38,813 bases of DNA. It comes from Candidatus Woesearchaeota archaeon (GTDB lineage Archaea > Nanobdellota > Nanobdellia > UBA10117 > ARS21). The DNA lies in assembly GCA_018698915.1 (NCBI GenBank), contig JABIPN010000035.1:1-38813 (forward strand). The letters run 5' to 3'. The notes below the pieces were generated by a model, which worked only from the letters and a program-made list of their open reading frames with translations, searched no databases and had not been told where the DNA came from. Made by a program: the position numbers and the translations under genes. Position 1 is the first letter of the stretch. Each line of letters starts with the position of its first letter. This document shows positions 1-7,574 of the stretch, in pieces.

Positions 1-1268
1 AAGGAACACTTACTATGGCAAGTTCACATTTTGTTTCAAATGGAACCGGCACCCTTTCAATAACTGGAGCAAATTTCTATAACTTAACGGTTGAAACTGG
101 AACCACAACGTTGGGAACTGCAGTTACCATTGATAATGTATTTTTGGTTACCGGAACTTTAACTACAAGTAATAATGCCGTGACTGCACCGAACATAGAT
201 TTGGATGGAACGATTAATGCAGGCTCGTCAGTTATAACAATAAATGGTAATGCAAATATGACGGGCGGAACTTATACTTCTGGAACTTCAAAGTTGGTTT
301 TAGGTGGAACAAGTGTTTTCAATCCAGGAGATAATTCCTTCGATAGATTAAATGTTAGTAGTGGAAATAATGCTAGACAATTTGGGAATGCCACAGTTAA
401 TCAATTATTTTGTCCGATTGGAGTTTACAATGTTAGTGGAGGAGCTAAATTATTTTTGAATAGATCTGTACAATTATGCTCAACACAATCTTACTGGAAT
501 ATTTCACTTCATAACGGAAATATAATTAATGCATCTATTAACGGAACTAATATAACTCATGTTAATGGATCTAATGTTGTAATACATCCAATTTCTAGTT
601 TCATTGTAGACTCAGGAAATTTCAAAAATGTTTCATCTTATGCGAATATTACTGCATCTGCCGGAACGTCTTCAGTTGATATAAATATTTCTTATCGTGA
701 CGAAGATGTTAATGATGTTTCTGAAAGTACTATCAAGATTTTCAGATATACAGGAAGTGCTTGGAGCGAAGTTACAGGAGCAACAGTTAATATGGCAACT
801 AATATTATCTCAGCAACATTGAAAACTTTCTCATTATTTGGTGGAGGTGGTCTTGAGAAATCTATATCTATTGCTCTGTCTACGAATTTATCTAATAATT
901 TGGGTTGGACTGTTTCAAATACAACCGGATTAGAATGGAAAGCTCATAATAATAACGGAACGGGCATAACAGGCTATCATATTAATGTTAGTGCAAATCA
1001 TACTTCGGTAAATTTAACAATTAAAGCAGATTCTGCATTAACTAGTGGCGGAAATACAATTCCACTGGCTAATTTTAATTACAGTTATAATAATTCAGAT
1101 AGCACCGTTCCCGGTTTCAACAAATCAATTACTACAGCTGCGTCATTTATTGGTAATGAATTAGTAAATAAATCAGTAACTTGGTTGAAGTTTTTCCTAA
1201 CAGTTCCTACGCGTCAAGCAGCAGGAAACTATACAAATACCGTTACTATTGCTGCAACAGCTTCATAA
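1..1268 (+). CDS. Large secreted surface/adhesin-like protein, 5' end cut by window edge
   Basis: The reading frame is open to the first base of the window, and the codons before the first ATG (position 15) already read as the same Gly/Thr-rich repeat, so this is the C-terminal part of a longer protein. Residues 1 to about 130 are short beta-strand repeats rich in G, T, N and S, as in beta-helix adhesins. About 200-280 resembles a beta-sandwich common in archaeal surface proteins (ending in an SLFGG motif). The last 135 residues form another beta domain ending LTVPTRQAAGNYTN, homologous by eye to the end of the protein at 2719-3585. There are well over twenty N-X-S/T sequons, consistent with a glycosylated exported protein. 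There is no C-terminal membrane anchor. Exact ligand or role unknown. Confidence 0.8.
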   Translation, partial: GTLTMASSHFVSNGTGTLSITGANFYNLTVETGTTTLGTAVTIDNVFLVTGTLTTSNNAVTAPNIDLDGTINAGSSVITINGNANMTGGTYTSGTSKLVLGGTSVFNPGDNSFDRLNVSSGNNARQFGNATVNQLFCPIGVYNVSGGAKLFLNRSVQLCSTQSYWNISLHNGNIINASINGTNITHVNGSNVVIHPISSFIVDSGNFKNVSSYANITASAGTSSVDINISYRDEDVNDVSESTIKIFRYTGSAWSEVTGATVNMATNIISATLKTFSLFGGGGLEKSISIALSTNLSNNLGWTVSNTTGLEWKAHNNNGTGITGYHINVSANHTSVNLTIKADSALTSGGNTIPLANFNYSYNNSDSTVPGFNKSITTAASFIGNELVNKSVTWLKFFLTVPTRQAAGNYTNTVTIAATAS

Positions 1269-1269
1269 A

Positions 1270-1416
1270 ATGAAAGAGAGAATTACAATAAGTATTGAAA
1301 GAAGATTGCTTAAGAAAATAGATTCCAGTATCAATGATTATCTTTTTGCAAATCGTAGTCATGGATTTGAATATTTAATTTCGGAGGAAAAGCGAAAAGC
1401 TAAAAGTAGAAAATGA
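1270..1416 (+). CDS. Small ribbon-helix-helix (CopG/Arc-like) DNA-binding protein
   Basis: A 48-residue frame starting MKERITISIERRLLKKID. The short N-terminal beta strand with alternating residues (ERITISI), followed by a basic helix and a second helix (SHGFEYLISEEKRKA), is the ribbon-helix-helix pattern. Such proteins dimerise and insert the beta ribbon in the DNA major groove. The ATG lies one base after the stop of the adhesin gene, and the TGA overlaps the ATG of the next gene (ATGA, 1413-1416), so it is translationally embedded in the surface-protein operon. It probably regulates this locus; the palindromes at 2174-2230 are one possible target. Family call from pattern only. Confidence 0.65.
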   Translation: MKERITISIERRLLKKIDSSINDYLFANRSHGFEYLISEEKRKAKSRK

Positions 1417-2159
1417 TAACTAAAAATATGAAGAAGTTTTTGGCATTGATGATTATTTTTACAGTTTTATTTAGTCCAGTTATTGCGCTGAAAGGTGTTG
1501 GGATTAAATATGGTATTGAATATACTAACGTTGGAGAAGGAAAGGAAACTTGTCTAAATTATGGTATTTATAATCCGTGGGATGAGTCTGTTGTTGCTGA
1601 ACTAACTGCAGATGGAGAGTTGGAGCAATTTATTAAAAAGGTCTACAGTAAAAAGATTCCTGGAGGAACAAGTAGCGGAGATGCAATTCAAGTTAAAGTT
1701 TGCTTTGATATCCCCAGAAAAACATTAGATAATTGCGAGGATACTAAAGTTTTTGAAGGAACTGTTATTGCCAGAGAAAAGAAAGAAAATTCACTTGGTG
1801 GTGTTGGTTCTGCAACATCAACAGTAGTTACTGCACCACTTACTCTTGAAGTTGTATGTAATGAAGGTATTACTGGTTCCGCTTCAGCATCAACAGGAAA
1901 TTCGTTTAAAAATATCAGTTTGGGTTTGATATTTATTTTCAGTTTAGCAGGAATCGTTTATTTCATGTTATTAAATAAGAAGAAACAGAAACGAGATCAT
2001 CCGATTGAATCGCATACTTTGAGAGAGATTTATATGAAAAAATATAGTGAATTGATGAAATTACATGTTAGAATCGCAGCAGGAGAACGCAATCCTGAAC
2101 TTCTGAGACAATATAATTCTTTACGTGAGTATTTAGAGCTTCTAAAAGAAGATATGTAA
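1413..2159 (+). CDS. Exported single-pass membrane protein with cytoplasmic helical tail
   Basis: 248 residues. An N-terminal signal peptide (hydrophobic core about 8-25) is followed by an extracytoplasmic beta-rich domain with four to five cysteines (about 27-165). A transmembrane helix at about 168-187 precedes a basic stop-transfer sequence (NKKKQKR) and a roughly 60-residue cytoplasmic helical tail rich in E, K, R and L. The start is the ATG overlapping the upstream RHH stop; a second in-frame ATG at 1428 could also serve. It sits in the surface-protein operon, and its outside/inside layout suggests it links a cell-surface assembly to the cytoplasm. No recognised family. Confidence 0.75.
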   Translation: MITKNMKKFLALMIIFTVLFSPVIALKGVGIKYGIEYTNVGEGKETCLNYGIYNPWDESVVAELTADGELEQFIKKVYSKKIPGGTSSGDAIQVKVCFDIPRKTLDNCEDTKVFEGTVIAREKKENSLGGVGSATSTVVTAPLTLEVVCNEGITGSASASTGNSFKNISLGLIFIFSLAGIVYFMLLNKKKQKRDHPIESHTLREIYMKKYSELMKLHVRIAAGERNPELLRQYNSLREYLELLKEDM

Positions 2160-2162
2160 ACC

Positions 2163-2168
2163 TTTTTT
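2163..2168 (+). terminator. Possible T-tract terminator after the first surface operon
   Basis: A run of six T directly after the stop codon at 2159. Archaeal RNA polymerase terminates at such coding-strand T runs. It lies just before the operator/promoter block at 2174-2230, so it would separate the two transcription units. Confidence 0.3.
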
Positions 2169-2173
2169 ATATG

Positions 2174-2230
2174 TGTTAACATTGTTAACAAAGATAAGTT
2201 ATATAAACCAAGATGTTAATATTGTTAACA
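2174..2230 (+). promoter_or_regulatory. Promoter with TATA box bracketed by two near-identical palindromic operators
   Basis: TGTTAACATTGTTAACA (2174-2190) and TGTTAATATTGTTAACA (2214-2230) differ at one base. Each is a pair of TGTTAAC half-sites, and the copies start exactly 40 bp apart, about four helical turns. Between them is the TATA box TTATATAA (2199-2206). The expected transcription start (about 25 nt downstream of the box) falls inside or at the end of the second palindrome, just before the gene at 2244. One site lies upstream of the TATA box and one over the start site, an arrangement suited to repression or to looping by an oligomeric regulator. The binding protein is not known. 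Confidence 0.75.
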
Positions 2231-2243
2231 GTTGGGTGGTAGA

Positions 2244-2726
2244 TTGAATAAATCAATCAAGAATAGACAGATTTACGTATATTCTTCTAGTCACTTGACT
2301 CCTACTGAACGTGTAAAGTTTTTTTACGCTTTGAAGGGCCGGAACGGTAAGCCAGGAATTTTAGATACTACTCAATCGGTATTTTTTGCAAAATCCGTTC
2401 TAAGTGTTCTTCCTGCGCAGTTTGAAGAGATTGAACAGTTTCTGAAAGAATGGAACTGTAAATTTTATATTAAGAAGATCAAATCTTCTAACAAACCAAC
2501 ACATGCGTTAATTCGTTATTCTACCACCCATATGAATTCGACTGAGCGTGTAAAATTCGTCTATGCAGTACATGGGCGAGGCAGTTCTGAAGGCTTCTTG
2601 AGGGATAAAGAAATTTTGGCAAAAACAGCACTATTTGTATCCATAAAAAAGTTAGCAGAAATTAAAAAATTCTTTGGAAGTTGGAACTGCGAATTATTAA
2701 TTGAGGAGGTGGAAGCTAGTGAGTAA
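2244..2726 (+). CDS. Protein made of two tandem copies of an unknown about 68-residue domain
   Basis: 160 residues from TTG at 2244, preceded by GGTGGT; an alternative TTG lies at 2232. Residues 11-79 and 90-156 are an internal duplication: TERVKFFYAL...GR (21-33) matches TERVKFVYAVHGR (100-112), and WNCKFYIKKI (70-79) matches WNCELLIEEV (147-156). There is no signal peptide or membrane segment, so it is probably cytoplasmic. It is the first gene behind the twin-operator promoter and overlaps the next gene (its TAA overlaps GTGAGTAA), suggesting coupled expression with a membrane protein. I do not recognise the family. The paired conserved Trp-Asn-Cys and Thr-Glu-Arg-Val motifs suggest a structural or binding role. 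Confidence 0.75.
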   Translation: MNKSIKNRQIYVYSSSHLTPTERVKFFYALKGRNGKPGILDTTQSVFFAKSVLSVLPAQFEEIEQFLKEWNCKFYIKKIKSSNKPTHALIRYSTTHMNSTERVKFVYAVHGRGSSEGFLRDKEILAKTALFVSIKKLAEIKKFFGSWNCELLIEEVEASE

Positions 2727-3585
2727 TATTTATCGATTGAAGAAAGAATTGAATCATATTGCTAAGCTTAGATCTGAGCTTTACAATAGAAGAAAGAAGT
2801 TTGCAGAAAAAGTATATGTGCTGAATAAACAATATAAACAATCTGAGATAAATCACTTTGATTATTCGGAAAAATTTGAATCTTTGCTTGGAAATAGAAC
2901 AATTGATGGACTTGAGAAACAACACAGAAGAAAGATTGAGTCTTTGAATCATCGAGATCATGCAATAAGAAATGTAATAAGAAGGCAAGAGCTAAAGAAA
3001 TCAGCAATTGTTAAAACCGCAGTATTATCAGTAATGGTGATGTTAGCAATATCAATGCCATTCACAATTGATTCAGGAATAACTGGATTTGCTACATCAC
3101 AATCTGTTGGAACTACAGCAACTGCAAACATTATTTATTATTATGCGTTAGCAGAGTCTACAGACTTCAGTAGCGGAATTGATTTCGGTACGATTACACA
3201 TAATACTCAGAATAATAATGCTACAGTAAACTATGATAATTCCGGAACAGGATATGCCTTGAATCTATCTGCTGATTCCAATACAGATATCTCGATTTGT
3301 GTAAAGGCAAATACTGATCTGAAAATACATTCAAGTCCAAGCAATATAATTGGAATCGGAAATATGACATTTAATGCTTCAACTACCAATACCTCCAGCA
3401 CACCTAGCTTCAGCACAAGAACTGAAATGAATACTTCAGTATATCGGAATGCAACTCATAATTTGGGTGCTGGAAATGCAACGTTCTTCAGATTCTGGTT
3501 AACAGTACCCGATGCAACAGTTCCGGGAACATATAATAATACTGCTGAATTTAAAGCAGTAAGAGCAGGAACGGATTGCGCTTAG
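2719..3585 (+). CDS. Cytoplasmic coiled coil - transmembrane helix - surface beta-sandwich protein
   Basis: 288 residues from GTG at 2719; a strong Shine-Dalgarno GAGGAGGTG (2703-2711) lies 7 nt upstream, which decides this start over the upstream TTG at 2701. Residues 5-93 are a highly charged coiled coil. Residues 98-115 are a single membrane helix, followed by DSGITGFATS, a linker often seen in DPANN surface proteins. The remaining roughly 165 residues are an extracytoplasmic Ser/Thr/Asn-rich beta domain with many N-glycosylation sequons ending FWLTVPDATVPGTYNN, matching the end of the adhesin at 1-1268. Topology is N-in/C-out. It may be the membrane docking subunit for the adhesin-like protein. 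Confidence 0.75.
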   Translation: MSNIYRLKKELNHIAKLRSELYNRRKKFAEKVYVLNKQYKQSEINHFDYSEKFESLLGNRTIDGLEKQHRRKIESLNHRDHAIRNVIRRQELKKSAIVKTAVLSVMVMLAISMPFTIDSGITGFATSQSVGTTATANIIYYYALAESTDFSSGIDFGTITHNTQNNNATVNYDNSGTGYALNLSADSNTDISICVKANTDLKIHSSPSNIIGIGNMTFNASTTNTSSTPSFSTRTEMNTSVYRNATHNLGAGNATFFRFWLTVPDATVPGTYNNTAEFKAVRAGTDCA

Positions 3586-3633
3586 TGTTTTGTTTTAAGA
3601 AATCTTTAAATAGAAAGTAAGTTCTAATCTATT

Positions 3634-3855
3634 ATGAATATCGACTCCTCAAATAGAAAAATAATGACAGCAGGTTTGGTGCTTTTAGTAGTTGCTGGAG
3701 GATTGGGAATATATATGGTTGCAGATAGTTTTAATTCAGAGTTACCGCTTCCATCTCAAAGCGGAACTGGTTCTTTTTCTATTGAAGTTGTTGAAGGCGA
3801 ATTAAGTAATGGTGAAGAAATCACGGAAACTGGCGCAGACGAAGCGCATCAATAA
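3634..3855 (+). CDS. Small type II membrane protein with short ectodomain
   Basis: 73 residues: a short polar N terminus, a membrane helix at about 11-30, then a short acidic outside part containing SGTGSFSIEV. The GSFSIEV strand resembles GTFDITV and GTFSISV just after the anchors of the next two large surface proteins. TTTAAATA (about 3604-3611) lies 26 nt before the ATG, so the transcript is probably leaderless. The 3' end overlaps the start of the next gene by 47 nt. It may be a minor subunit of the same surface complex. No known family. Confidence 0.6.
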   Translation: MNIDSSNRKIMTAGLVLLVVAGGLGIYMVADSFNSELPLPSQSGTGSFSIEVVEGELSNGEEITETGADEAHQ

Positions 3856-4417
3856 TAATGAGTACGCAGTAATTGGCGCACTTGCTTTAGTAGTTGCAGC
3901 TATTTTTGTTCTTCAGCTATATGATTTTAGTTTTTTAGGAAAAGCCACAGGAACGTTTGATATAACCGTATCTGGCGGAGTTGGTTGTAATATTGATCAA
4001 AATGCAACCATTGGTTCTATTGCAGCAGGATCTACAACTACCACTGCAGATTATGCAGGATCGACAGGAACTGGACTTGTATTAAATAATACGGGAAATG
4101 TAGATCTAAGAGTTGATATAGTCAGCAACGCATCAAATACAACACTATTCCCTGGATCAGGACCACTATTTCTTTTCAATGTAAGTGCAGGAGTTGGGGC
4201 TGATGTCGAAACTGGAGTTGATATAATAACTAATAATGGAACCGACTATGGGAGTTGGACAAATGTTAGCACAGCTTCAATACTTATCGCAGATAATTTC
4301 ACATATTTTTCAACAAACGATACAATTAGAATTGACTTCAATGTAAGTATTCCTGCAGACGCAACAGCTGGAGTAAAGAAAGCAACAATAACTCTTAATT
4401 GTACTGAAAGACCATAA
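3809..4417 (+). CDS. Membrane-anchored surface beta-sandwich protein
   Basis: 202 residues. A strongly basic N terminus (KKSRK...KR) precedes a membrane helix at about 19-37, then ATGTFDITV opens a Gly/Ser/Thr/Asn-rich ectodomain with many sequons that ends in DFNVSIPADATAGVKKATITL. This last strand pair parallels LTVP...GNYTN in the proteins ending at 1268 and 3585, so the three look like paralogous ectodomains on different anchors. An archaeal pilin-type signal was considered, but no clear prepilin peptidase site is visible. The start overlaps the previous gene by 47 nt, and the stop overlaps the next ATG (TAATG). Confidence 0.75.
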   Translation: MVKKSRKLAQTKRINNNEYAVIGALALVVAAIFVLQLYDFSFLGKATGTFDITVSGGVGCNIDQNATIGSIAAGSTTTTADYAGSTGTGLVLNNTGNVDLRVDIVSNASNTTLFPGSGPLFLFNVSAGVGADVETGVDIITNNGTDYGSWTNVSTASILIADNFTYFSTNDTIRIDFNVSIPADATAGVKKATITLNCTERP

Positions 4418-4902
4418 TGAGATATTTATTGACGCTTTTGTTATTACCTGGAGTTTTAGCATTAGGTGTTTCCCCGGGCATCGTAGAATATGATTTTGTT
4501 TCTGGAGGAACTTATAAAGGATACGCGTGCATAAATGATGCTGAAGGCATGAATATCACTTTAAGCATATCGGATGATTATTTGATTACTGATTTTGAAT
4601 TCGATAAAAATCATTTTATTTCAACTAAATATTCTGAATGCGTTAATTACACTTTCAAAACAGTTTATTTTGTAGATCCAAGTAAAACCAGTTCCACTTA
4701 TATTTATGCAGAGGAATCACTTCCTGAAGCTAGGAATGGTGCATTTAGTGTTAGAGTTGGACAACAATTAGCAATTAATACAACTGATGCTCCAATTAAA
4801 GAAGATATACCCGAAATAGGAATCACCTTTACTTCAATTGCATTGGGATTGTTTATTATTGCGATTTTAATACTTTTCTTCATTAGGCGCAAGCGTAACT
4901 AA
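4417..4902 (+). CDS. Type I membrane protein, signal peptide plus C-terminal anchor
   Basis: 161 residues. The signal peptide (1-16) ends in VLA; mature LGVSPGIVEYDF is typical of the first strand of archaeal COG1361-like beta domains. The extracytoplasmic domain (17-135) has two to three Cys and several sequons. A transmembrane helix at about 136-156 ends in RRKRN. Translation is probably coupled to the upstream gene through TAATG. It is likely another subunit of the surface assembly; ligand unknown. Confidence 0.7.
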   Translation: MRYLLTLLLLPGVLALGVSPGIVEYDFVSGGTYKGYACINDAEGMNITLSISDDYLITDFEFDKNHFISTKYSECVNYTFKTVYFVDPSKTSSTYIYAEESLPEARNGAFSVRVGQQLAINTTDAPIKEDIPEIGITFTSIALGLFIIAILILFFIRRKRN

Positions 4903-4932
4903 ATTTATTAATCATTGGAAACTTTGAATTAT

Positions 4933-6510
4933 ATGCGTAAATTACTTTTGATTTTAAGTTTGGTACTATTACCTAGTGTATTCGCCCTTAGTATTTTTGA
5001 TGCCTTTACAATAATCGATCCTTTTGCTTCAGGAACTTTTTCAATAAGTGTTGATGCTGGAAATACACCAATTTGGAATCAATCCATTTCTAATGTTACA
5101 GTAAATCAAGATGCGAGTGTGTCTACAGTAGATGCAAATATGACTCTTCTTGGAAATGGTCAATGTACTGATGCCGATGGAACCACTCCAACTTTTTCAG
5201 TAGCTAGTGAAAATACTTCTGCAGTTGATTGTTCAGTCTCAGGAGTTCAATTAAATATTACTCCTGCAAGTAGTTTTTATGGTAATTCTACGTGTATAAT
5301 TTCTTGTGCTGATGCCACGAATTCAACAAATAGTACTTTTACTATTACAGTAAATGAAGTTTCAGCTGGCGGAGCTGGTGGCGGTGCAGGAGGTGCTGGA
5401 GGTGGCGGTGCAGGAGGTGCAGGAGGTGCAGCAGCTGAATGTTCAGAAGATAGTGATTGTTCTAGCGGATATAGTTGTAATACTGGTACTGATCAATGTT
5501 ATGATTCATGTTCAAGTAATTCTCAATGTGCTAGTGGATATTTTTGTAGTTCTTCAAATACTTGTGATGAAATAGAATGTAATTATGATAGTGATTGTTC
5601 AGAGGGTTATGCTTGTGATACTAGTGATTATGCATGTTATGACTCTTGTTCATCAAATGATGAGTGTGCTAGCGGATATTATTGTGATGAGGATGCATCT
5701 TGCGAATCTGGTTCGGGAGGAGGTGCAGCTTTTTTCTTAGCACCAACATTTAAGATAGAACCCGAAATTATTAATATTAAATTAACTGAAGGTCAGACTG
5801 CTGTAAAAACTTTTACAATTTCAAATTTTAAAAGTATTCCTCGAAATTTCAGATTATCTTTAAGAGGTATAGCAAGTTTGGCCGTTATACCTACAAACGT
5901 ATTTATCGAAGCGAAGAGTAAAGAAGTAATTGGTATTGATTTTAAAGTTCCCGAAGATATACGTATTGGAGTCTATTCAGGCAGTATTGATGTTGAAGCT
6001 AAATTAATTAGTGTTATTGTAGAAGTTAGATCAGAATATTCAGACTTAGAAATTGGACTTACTTTACAAGGGAATAAATCTTCATTTGCACCATTTGCTG
6101 GACAATTTGATATGCGCGCAGTATATCCGGGACAAGATTTATCACCAAAAGTGGATTTATCTTCATTTTATGAACGAGGATTCTCACTTTTAGATGTTGA
6201 ATACTCACTTTTAGATTCAGAAAATCAAGTAGTTTATTCTGAAATTGTTGAAACTCAATTTAATAGTGAGCCGTTCACTAAATATATTACTTTACCAACA
6301 AATATAGCTCCGGGTAGATATGTTTTGTCAGTATTAATTGATCAAGGAGAAGTTTCAGGTTTAGCCTCTAAGACGTTTGATGTTCGTTCTAGATTCTCAC
6401 TTTTAGATGATTTTGTAATACAACTATCGATTATTATACTAATAATTTCAGCAATTTTCTTATTATATGTACATTATCGAGCTAAGAAACACAAGCCAAA
6501 ATCAAGATAG
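4933..6510 (+). CDS. Cysteine-rich multidomain surface protein with Gly/Ala linker and C-terminal anchor
   Basis: 525 residues from ATG 4933; a TTTATTAA box about 26 nt upstream supports this start over the TTG at 4915. Signal peptide 1-19; beta domain 30-145 beginning ASGTFSISV; a pure Gly/Ala linker at about 146-168; two or more copies of a Cys-rich module at about 170-258 (pattern DSDCSxGYxC...CYDSCSSNxxCASGYxC), presumably disulfide-stabilised. Ig-like domains follow at about 268-480, then a transmembrane helix at about 494-515 with a basic tail. The spacing of the Cys modules suggests a spacer or binding stalk. Their DNA is highly repetitive and could vary by recombination. Confidence 0.8.
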   Translation: MRKLLLILSLVLLPSVFALSIFDAFTIIDPFASGTFSISVDAGNTPIWNQSISNVTVNQDASVSTVDANMTLLGNGQCTDADGTTPTFSVASENTSAVDCSVSGVQLNITPASSFYGNSTCIISCADATNSTNSTFTITVNEVSAGGAGGGAGGAGGGGAGGAGGAAAECSEDSDCSSGYSCNTGTDQCYDSCSSNSQCASGYFCSSSNTCDEIECNYDSDCSEGYACDTSDYACYDSCSSNDECASGYYCDEDASCESGSGGGAAFFLAPTFKIEPEIINIKLTEGQTAVKTFTISNFKSIPRNFRLSLRGIASLAVIPTNVFIEAKSKEVIGIDFKVPEDIRIGVYSGSIDVEAKLISVIVEVRSEYSDLEIGLTLQGNKSSFAPFAGQFDMRAVYPGQDLSPKVDLSSFYERGFSLLDVEYSLLDSENQVVYSEIVETQFNSEPFTKYITLPTNIAPGRYVLSVLIDQGEVSGLASKTFDVRSRFSLLDDFVIQLSIIILIISAIFLLYVHYRAKKHKPKSR

Positions 6511-6540
6511 GTTTTTATAATTCAGATAGCTATTTTTCCT

Positions 6541-7533
6541 ATGCGTAAATTATTTATTTTGTTGTTATTAATACCCCTAGTTTCAGCCCATCATCCTGTT
6601 TTTGATGAAACTGGATTTGTTGAATCAGAATTACCAGTAGTATATTCTAATAAATTCTCACTTTCTGAAGTCGATATTACATTAGAGGATAATTCTTACT
6701 TTAATCTTGAAATTATCAATGAAGGTCCTGAATCATTGTTCTTAATTATTAATTATCCTGATTTTTTGAGTGGAGAGAAACAAGTTGAAATAAGAGACAC
6801 TTATAATTTAGAGGTTAAAGTTGATAATTCTAGAAATTCTTACGGACTTATTGAATTTCAAGCTCCAGAAGCCTCTCTTTTTTTACCTGTTACTCAGCTG
6901 TTAGCAGATAATGCAGCATTTGATAGCTTTGAAATAAGAATGAAGTCAGATGTGTATTTTGCAGGAAAAGATGCGTTAGTAAATGTTAAAATAACTGAAG
7001 ATAATTCGGAAATTACGAAACAAACTGAATTAATTTTTATACTATTTTCAAAAGACAATCAAAAAGTGTTTGAATCTACCAAAAATATCAAAGTAGACGC
7101 ATTATTTGATGAAGAAGTATCACTTTATTTACCTGAATACCTATCAAAAGGAGATTATATGCTCTTTGTTGAGGCCAGATATGCTGATCGTTCGGATTAT
7201 GATTCCTCACTTTTCTCTTTAGATGAGAAAAAATCGTTCAGTTATTGGATATATGTATTATTTATAGTAATTATTGGATTATTTATTTTTTTGATACATA
7301 ATAGTCATAAACATCTTAGTAATTTGAAGAAGATTCATACCAAACACTCACTTTCCATTAAGAAACACCATGCTTCGCGTGCAAAAGTGGAGCTTGTTGA
7401 GAAAAAGCTGTCTTCCATAAGATCTGCCTATTTAGCGGGGGCTATTTCTAAGAAAAACTATGATCTTGCAGTTAAAAAGTTAAAAGAAAAGATAAAACAA
7501 CTAAGAGATTCGGTAAAGCGAGGCCCGAAATGA
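6541..7533 (+). CDS. Signal-peptide membrane protein with cytoplasmic SHOCT-like tail
   Basis: 330 residues. Signal peptide 1-16 (VSA cleavage), then an extracytoplasmic beta domain with COG1470-like features to about 230. A transmembrane helix at about 233-253 leads to a cytoplasmic basic helical region with a segment at about 294-318 (YLAGAISKKNYDLAVKKL) that fits the SHOCT pattern, an oligomerisation or interaction motif. A TTTTTATA box about 26 nt upstream of the ATG implies a leaderless mRNA. Its 3' end overlaps the promoter and an upstream in-frame extension of the next gene. Likely an inside-outside linker of the surface complex. Confidence 0.75.
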   Translation: MRKLFILLLLIPLVSAHHPVFDETGFVESELPVVYSNKFSLSEVDITLEDNSYFNLEIINEGPESLFLIINYPDFLSGEKQVEIRDTYNLEVKVDNSRNSYGLIEFQAPEASLFLPVTQLLADNAAFDSFEIRMKSDVYFAGKDALVNVKITEDNSEITKQTELIFILFSKDNQKVFESTKNIKVDALFDEEVSLYLPEYLSKGDYMLFVEARYADRSDYDSSLFSLDEKKSFSYWIYVLFIVIIGLFIFLIHNSHKHLSNLKKIHTKHSLSIKKHHASRAKVELVEKKLSSIRSAYLAGAISKKNYDLAVKKLKEKIKQLRDSVKRGPK

Positions 7534-7574
7534 GGAGTAACTGTTATAAACAACTGTATACTTTACTATCTATC

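Noticed and set aside
3809-4417. Type IV pilin interpretation of the surface protein
   Set aside because: The hydrophobic segment fits, but no clear prepilin peptidase cleavage residues (Gly/Ala preceded by Lys/Arg) are present.
5354-5575. Frame-shifted open frame over the Gly/Ala and Cys repeats
   Set aside because: Valine/leucine-rich output is a by-product of the GGTGCAGGAGGTG repeats read in another frame.
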